A stretch of 64,000 nt of DNA from Malus domestica. Its lineage: Eukaryota > Streptophyta > Magnoliopsida > Rosales > Rosaceae. The notes below the pieces were generated by a model, which made no database searches, was not told the origin of the DNA, and saw only the letters and a list, made by a program, of their open reading frames with translations. The position numbers and the translations under genes were made by a program. The stretch lies in NCBI RefSeq assembly GCF_042453785.1, contig NC_091665.1, forward strand, positions 29,718,501 through 29,782,500, written 5' to 3'. Numbering within the stretch: the stretch's first letter is position 1; each line of letters begins with the position of its first letter. Shown here piece after piece: positions 58,123 to 64,000 of the stretch.

Positions 58123-61100
58123 ATGGTGAAGAAAAGCAAAAGTAAGCCTCTTAATTTCACTACAAATCTCTCATTTTTGTTAAATTTTGTATTTTTTTTT
58201 ATTAATCGGAATTTGAATAGAGTAAGCTGCAATTTTATTATTTTTGTTAATTTTTTGATAAATTTGATTTGTATTTGTTTTCTGGAATTAATTGGAATTG
58301 GATTAATGGGTTGCAGAGAGCAAGAGTAAGAGAGTGACGTTGAGTAAGAAGTACAAGGTGATAAGGAAGGTGAAGGAGCACCACAAAAAGAAGGCCAAGG
58401 ACGCCAAGAAGCTCGGCTTCAAGAACAAGAAGGTCGAGAAGGACCCGGGTATTCCTAATGACTGGCCCTTCAAGGAGCAGGAGCTCAAGGCTCTCGAAGT
58501 CCGTCGGGCTAAATATATCGAAGAAGAAGAGCAAAAGAAGGCTGCCCGCAAAGAAAGGGTACGGCTTTAGTTTATTTGTCAAGCGTTACCCATGTTTCTG
58601 TTTTTGTGATTGATTGTTGTTTGAATTACTTTGAGTTATGATTTACGAATTAAAGTTTCTCGAGTTTTTGAGCAGTTGTATGTGAAATATAGTTTTTCCC
58701 GTGTACTGATGCAATTGGCATTCAGATTGGCATTTGAAATTGGGTTTAAAGTTTATAGCATATGATGCAATGATAGCTGAGAATGAATGAGTATACTTTT
58801 TTGATACAGTACCCTTTTTTGTGCATATGAGTTTTGGCGTTCAAGTTCTAATATAGTTGTTGTTAATAATATATGCTCGGCTTGCCGATTTCATCATTGA
58901 GAAGCAATCACTTCCCTGCTTTTAGTGCACACTTTTAGCTGTATCATATTGGTAAGAAACTTTTTATTCTGATTCAGGCTAAAAAGAGGAAGATGGGGAT
59001 TTTAGAGGACGACGATGTCCCCAATTCAGAGGAAGTGGCAGAAGAAGAGAGTATTGATGATTCCACTGCCTTCGGGAATAATAGAGGTATGTTGTTACTT
59101 GGTGTTTTTAAGGAATGTGTTATTGCGGATGGTTCAGCTTGAATATCACTACATTTTTTATCCTTAATTGTTCTTAAAACGATTTTCTCTCTGAACAGAT
59201 AGCTCAGATAGGGCTTTCTACAAGGAGTTGGTTAAAGTTATTGAAGCCTCAGATGTCATTTTGGAAGTTCTTGATGCTCGAGACCCCCTGGGTACCCGAT
59301 GTATTGATATGGAAAAGATGGTGATGAAATCGGGTCCTAACAAGCATCTCGTCTTACTTCTGAACAAAATTGGTAATACATTTCATGCTCTTCAGTATCT
59401 TAAAACATTGATTTGCACTTTCATTTTTTTTTTTTGTTTCTAAACTTTAGCCTTTAATAACTGTGATGGTTCTTGGATCTCAGATCTTGTCCCACGAGAA
59501 GCTGCTGAGAAATGGCTGACTTATCTTAGGGAAGAGTTACCAGCTGTTGCCTTCAAGTGCAACACCCAAGAGCAAAGGTCAAACTTAGGGTGGAAATCAT
59601 CTTCGAAGAAATCAAAACCAAGCAGCCTTCTCCAGACAAGCGACTGTCTGGGAGCTGAAACTCTTCTAAAATTGTTGAAGAACTATTCCAGAAGTCATGA
59701 GGTACTTGTATCATCTGTTTTAGGAAGCAATGCCACACACACACAGAGGCATGTTATATTTATCCCTCTAAAATTAGGGTTTTCATTGCTGGAATATGAG
59801 TAAGTTTGAATAATTTCATCACATTATTTCCGGTGTTAATGTGAGCTTTTGTCTTTCACAGATCAAGAAATCAATTACTGTGGGTGTTATCGGCCTTCCC
59901 AATGTCGGAAAGAGTAGTCTGATTAATAGTTTGAAGAGAAGCCGTGTTGTCAATGTTGGTTCTACTCCAGGATTAACAAGATCACTGCAAGAAGTTCAGT
60001 TGGATAATAATGTCAAATTGCTGGACTGCCCTGGTGTTGTAATGCTTAGATCTAAAGAGAATGATGCCTCTATAGCACTACGAAACTGCAAAAGAATTGA
60101 GAAGTTAGAGGATCCAATTGCTCCAGGTATTCACCAAGTCTCAGATTCTTCATTTAACCCTCGTAATATGCATGACTGCCCTAATCCTGCATTGATCTAC
60201 CACGGAATGCTTATTAGTTATCCCTATTGTATATGAAACTTACTTCTATTGCAATCCTTCTTAAGCTTAGTTGAGATTTTCTCTTTGTTGAACAGTAAAG
60301 GAAATTTTGAAGCTTTGCCCAGAAAGACTTTTGGTGACTCTATACAAGCTCCCAAGTTTCGATTCAGTTGATGACTTTCTGCATAAGGTGGCTACAGTTA
60401 GGGGTAAGCTAAAAAAGGGTGGTGTTGTAGATATTGGCGCTGCCGCAAGAATTGTGCTGCACGACTGGAACGAGGGTATGCATTGACCTTTATTCGTCCG
60501 ACAAGAACTCTGAAATTTTTTTTTGTAAAGAAGGTAAATGCTGAAAAAGTGGATAATTGATGCTAAACGTTCAATGTCTTTCAGGTAAAATTCCATACTA
60601 CACTATGCCCCCAGTTAGGAATCAAGATCATCCTTCAGAGGCAAACATTGTTTCGCAGCTGGGCAAGGCGTTTAACATTGATGAAGTATACAATGCAGAA
60701 TCTTCATTCATCGGAAGCCTCAAGTCTGTTAGTGATTTCCATCCTGTCGAAGTTCCTCCCAGTTGCCCGCTCAATTTCAATGAAGATATTGAAGAGGTTT
60801 GTGATCTGTGCTAACCATATCACTTATGACTCCTTTTCTGTTATTCAGTTTTTCGGTAGCCAAACTAGTGCACATTGAATAGTCTGTGCATGCTGTTTAC
60901 AGATATGTTCAATAGTCTTCTAGGAAGCCGACTGATTCACATTTGATTTAAAATTTAGTGGACATTTATCAAATTCCGAATGTAATTTGATTTTACATTA
61001 TCACGCACCAGGTTGATACGGCAGAAGGACCATCAAGTCATGGTGATGGAAGTCCTGAAGATATGGTTGACGGAGACGATGACCAGTCCATGGCATGTGA

Positions 61101-61392
61101 AGAAGATGATGGTGGCAAACCCAAGGAAAAGAAAGCTATTAGAACTATCAGGCAAAATGAGAAATTGTACACAGCTGAAGGTATTCTCAATCCTAAGCTA
61201 AAGAAAGCAGAAAGGAAGAAAAAGAAAAAGGCCAAGTCAGCCGCAGCCTCAGTCGACGCTATGGATGCTGACGGTGACTATGACTTTAAAGTGGATTACA
61301 AGAACAAGGGATCCGCTATGGATGTTAGTGATGGTCAACTTATAGGAAAGGTTCCGATGTCTGGTACTGGATTTGATGAACCGGAGAAATAG
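58123..61392 (+). CDS. NSN1: Nucleostemin-like GTPase (NSN1/GNL3 family)
   Basis: Nine exons, 58123-58141, 58317-58558, 58978-59086, 59199-59372, 59484-59701, 59862-60126, 60296-60475, 60585-60796 and 61012-61392, give 599 aa in phase. A very basic N-terminus ([22 protein letters not shown]3L domain, nucleolar signal) leads to a circularly permuted GTPase: DARDPLGTR, then G4 LLLNKIDL, then G1 [11 protein letters not shown]2 TPGLTRS and G3 LDCPGV. The acidic and Lys-rich tail includes [10 protein letters not shown]. The family acts in the nucleolus in 60S subunit assembly and stem-cell maintenance; the Arabidopsis gene is At3g07050 and affects embryo and floral meristems. Length and motif order are normal, with no damage seen. 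Confidence 0.96.
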
Positions 61393-61907
61393 CCGGGACG
61401 ATCAAATAGAACTGTATCATCAGAGGCGGTCCAAGGTGCACACCAAGTTCAGTCTTGATCTAGCCAGTTTTTTGTTCTTTTAAGAGAAATATGTATGAAT
61501 GCCAATGGTTTTCAGATTTTTGTACGGACAGGATTTATGTCTGCCTAACAATATAATAGCTTGATTATTTATCTGCATATTTAACCTGGATTTGTCTTGC
61601 ACGCTCTACAAACAACAACAAAACCTTATCCCATTAAAGATCATGACTTTCACTGTCACCCTCGTTGAAACGAGTTGAATCCGAACTGCTATTCAGATCA
61701 AGTCTTACCAAAATCGGATTACAATTTCCCAACGGAGGACGTATAAGTAGCTAGCATCAGCATGTGTATTTGCAATCCAAGTTTAAGCCCTTTCTCTAAG
61801 GACTACAATAACTTATTATCGAAGTTATAACGAGTGATCTACACCAGATTAAAAACCAACTGTATTGGCTGGAAGGTGTAAGATATGCTAATACATGAAG
61901 ATGGATC
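61393..61907. other. Convergent 3' regions
   Basis: 515 bp between two converging genes, expected to hold both 3' UTRs. Nothing else seen. Confidence 0.6.
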
Positions 61908-63149
61908 TCAATCATCAATTGGCACCCCTCGAACCGTGTCATCGTCACCCGGATCTTGTTCGTCCTTAGTTGTTGAGGGAGCTGGTTCAGACAATGAGGA
62001 TTGATTCACAGGAGTGACCACAGTCGTCGTGGTTGTCGAAGATACTGCTGTAACGCCGTTGGTGGTTGTGACTGGTGTTATGGATTCTGTAGTTGATGTC
62101 ACGATTCCTTGTGCCTCCACCGCCTCGCGTGCTGCTTTCTCTTTGGCCTTTTTGGCTCTTTCCAGTACATCTTCCTGTGTATAATTGATAAATTAGCGCA
62201 GCGACTAATATGATAATATCCATTATGCTCAATGCAGACTATGCAGTTGTTTTGATTCAATCCCTCACATCACTAGCAATATACAGTTCAAACCAAATCG
62301 AGAACCAGTAAGAGAACTTTGTACCGATGATCCCACGCTATTCACTATAATATGGTGTTGTCTATGCACAATGATCTGCCTTAAACCGAAGTGATTTAGA
62401 AATTATCTAAAGCAGATTTCACATTTAGCTTCAATCCATGAATTCTGGAAATGTTTTTTCGCTTACGGAAATGTTGACAGCAAATTTGTAAAGCAGAAAG
62501 TTCACAAGGAGGAACAATTCATCAATGAAGTGAAGTGCTCACCTGAAACTCCTCTACAAGCTTCTGCTGCTCAGCTTGCAGCCTACCAATCGTGCTCAAA
62601 AACTCGCCTACACCGGACTCAACGCGGTCGTTTATAGCTTCAGCTAGAGCTTTCCCCAAGAAAAAGGCATCCAGAACACTCCTGCTATCACCCTCACCTG
62701 CAACATTCAGTTCCTCAAATCTTTGCAAATTCCAATCCAAAATTTACATTTATCCCATAAAAACCTGACATTTCTGGAAAGGGGTACCCAAAGGATTGTT
62801 CTTTCGTAGTTTAGATAAAAACCCAATTGATACAAATCAACAATTTCCAGAACGAGATTCATTCAACCGACACCAAATAATTTACACATGAAAAAAGTTC
62901 AAAAATTGAAGACACAGAGGTAAGAACAATACCAAATCCGGGCCCACCAGGATTTGCACTGCAGTCCAATCTGCTTCTCTGAGACCCAATTCTTCCATAA
63001 AATCCAACGCTTTTAAGCTTCAAATCTGTATGAACACTTGCAGAGCTTGAAGACGACGCAGAGAAAAAGCTGCTGCTTCTGGGTTTAGAAAGCAGGGAAG
63101 AAAGTGCTTGTGGGGAAGCAGAAGCAGAAGTTAAAACCCCACTAATCAT
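61908..63149 (-). CDS. Chloroplast protein of the At4g13200 type
   Basis: Exons 63149-62933, 62697-62543 and 62174-61908 give 212 aa in phase. The N-terminus MISGVLTSASASPQALSSLL and the Ser-rich stretch after it (about 70 residues) look like a chloroplast transit peptide. The conserved core is SRSVLDAFFLGKALAEAIND and EFLSTIGRLQAEQQKLVEEF, followed by an amphipathic helix (EDVLERAKKAKEKAAREAVE). The C-terminal 60 residues are Thr/Ser/Val-rich and end acidic (DPGDDDTVRGVPIDD). I recall the Arabidopsis protein from plastoglobule and thylakoid proteomes; its biochemical role is unknown. It is convergent with NSN1. Confidence 0.88.
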
Positions 63150-63179
63150 TTTTTCACTTCAGATTCTCAGATTCTGTCA

Positions 63180-64000
63180 CTTACTCGGAGTTTCTCGCCT
63201 TTTCTTGTCGGCTCAACAGAACAAAAATCTTCAGGGTTTGCCGTTCAGTACAGTTGGGTTCGGTTCGGGTCGCGTTTTCTGTTTGTGTTAATGACGTGGG
63301 CCTAAACTTACACACACATATGTCCAATGTTCCGGTCCACCCGAACCATGTGTGGTCCATATAAACAAGTGCAGCCTATGCTAAATTAGTGCACCTTGTC
63401 CCACACAAATTGTTATCAAAACTTAAGATCTTGAATTTCATGGTGATTTGATTTGACAACACCACAAGCTCAAGCTCATCTGTTTGTGGGATTTTTTGTG
63501 TTATAGTATTTGTATGAGAGTTTTGCTATGGTCAGTCGTGTTTTCACGCTTTTTGATTGAAAAGATGTGTAAATCAACCGTTTGTAAGTGCGTAAATTGA
63601 GATTGAAAGTTAGATTTTGTCAATTTGGTTGTAACATAGCATAATTTGTCACTTGGACCGTTCCTGTGTATCACACGGACAAATCCACTTAAAAAACTTA
63701 TTCCTTGTAGAATTCTCATTGTGTTTTGGAGAAGTGTAGGCATATAATCAACTAATATCGTTTGACATTCTACTCAATCACGTGATAAGATAAGTGATTC
63801 TATTACTCTATGGACAATCCAATTTCTCTTGCCACCTATATTTCACTTTTCAATTTCTTTGAACACTCTAATATCTTTGGAAATAAACCAAACCTAACTT
63901 TTGAAAAACTATGATTTCCTTTTGCAAGCTATATGTTTTTTGAATACAACGTTATATTTACATCAAGATGTAAGGAATTTAGAGAAAATCATAAGTTGAT
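63180..64000. other. Intergenic, promoter side of the At4g13200-like gene
   Basis: AT-rich. No gene or bounded repeat recognised to the window end. Confidence 0.45.

Overview
The window is plant nuclear DNA. Genes are split by GT-AG introns, the spacers are AT-rich and full of LTR retrotransposons and MITEs, and there is an intron-containing elongator tRNA-Met. Gene content and repeat style suggest a woody rosid, most likely Rosaceae tribe Maleae (apple/pear). That assignment is from memory and was not tested by a search.

Layout. 1-6071: the 3' part of a broken Ty3/gypsy element inserted in the left LTR of a short LTR element that carries one 163-codon ORF. 6072-9444: a chimeric duplicate in which a decayed copy of the transporter gene at 15.4-17.2 kb is fused to exon 1 and leader-like sequence of a LEUNIG_HOMOLOG-type gene. 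9445-12722: three non-autonomous DNA transposons (Tourist-, Mutator- and hAT-like), all with visible target-site duplications (TSDs). 12.9-23.3 kb: a DeSI-like PPPDE peptidase (+), an EamA/SLC35F-type transporter (-), an RLCK-VII/PBL kinase (-) and a plantacyanin (-). 25.2-30.4 kb: an EMB1974-like NHL-repeat gene (-) broken by a 199-bp solo LTR inside an exon and by further frame breaks. 32.9-33.3 kb: a TDIF-type CLE gene (-). 36.8-45.7 kb: a three-level nest, namely a solo LTR inside a pol-less retrotransposon (LARD) inside another solo LTR. 45.7-52 kb: spacer with MITEs. 52-55.8 kb: a 517-aa protein, probably plastid and DUF3685/Ycf55-like (-). 57.6-61.4 kb: a MITE, a tRNA-Met, then nucleostemin-like NSN1 (+). 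61.9-63.1 kb: a chloroplast protein like At4g13200 (-).

The conserved genes DeSI, EamA transporter, PBL kinase, EMB1974 and NSN1 lie in the order I remember for Arabidopsis At3g07090-At3g07050, so this is an old colinear block into which plantacyanin, the CLE gene, the DUF3685 gene and many transposons have been placed. The genes do not form one pathway. The main surprises are the disabled EMB1974 copy, the chimeric LUH/transporter duplicate, and the LARD with its in-frame HindIII minisatellite, three 34-bp palindromes and antisense ORF. All exon coordinates were read by eye from splice signals and reading frame.
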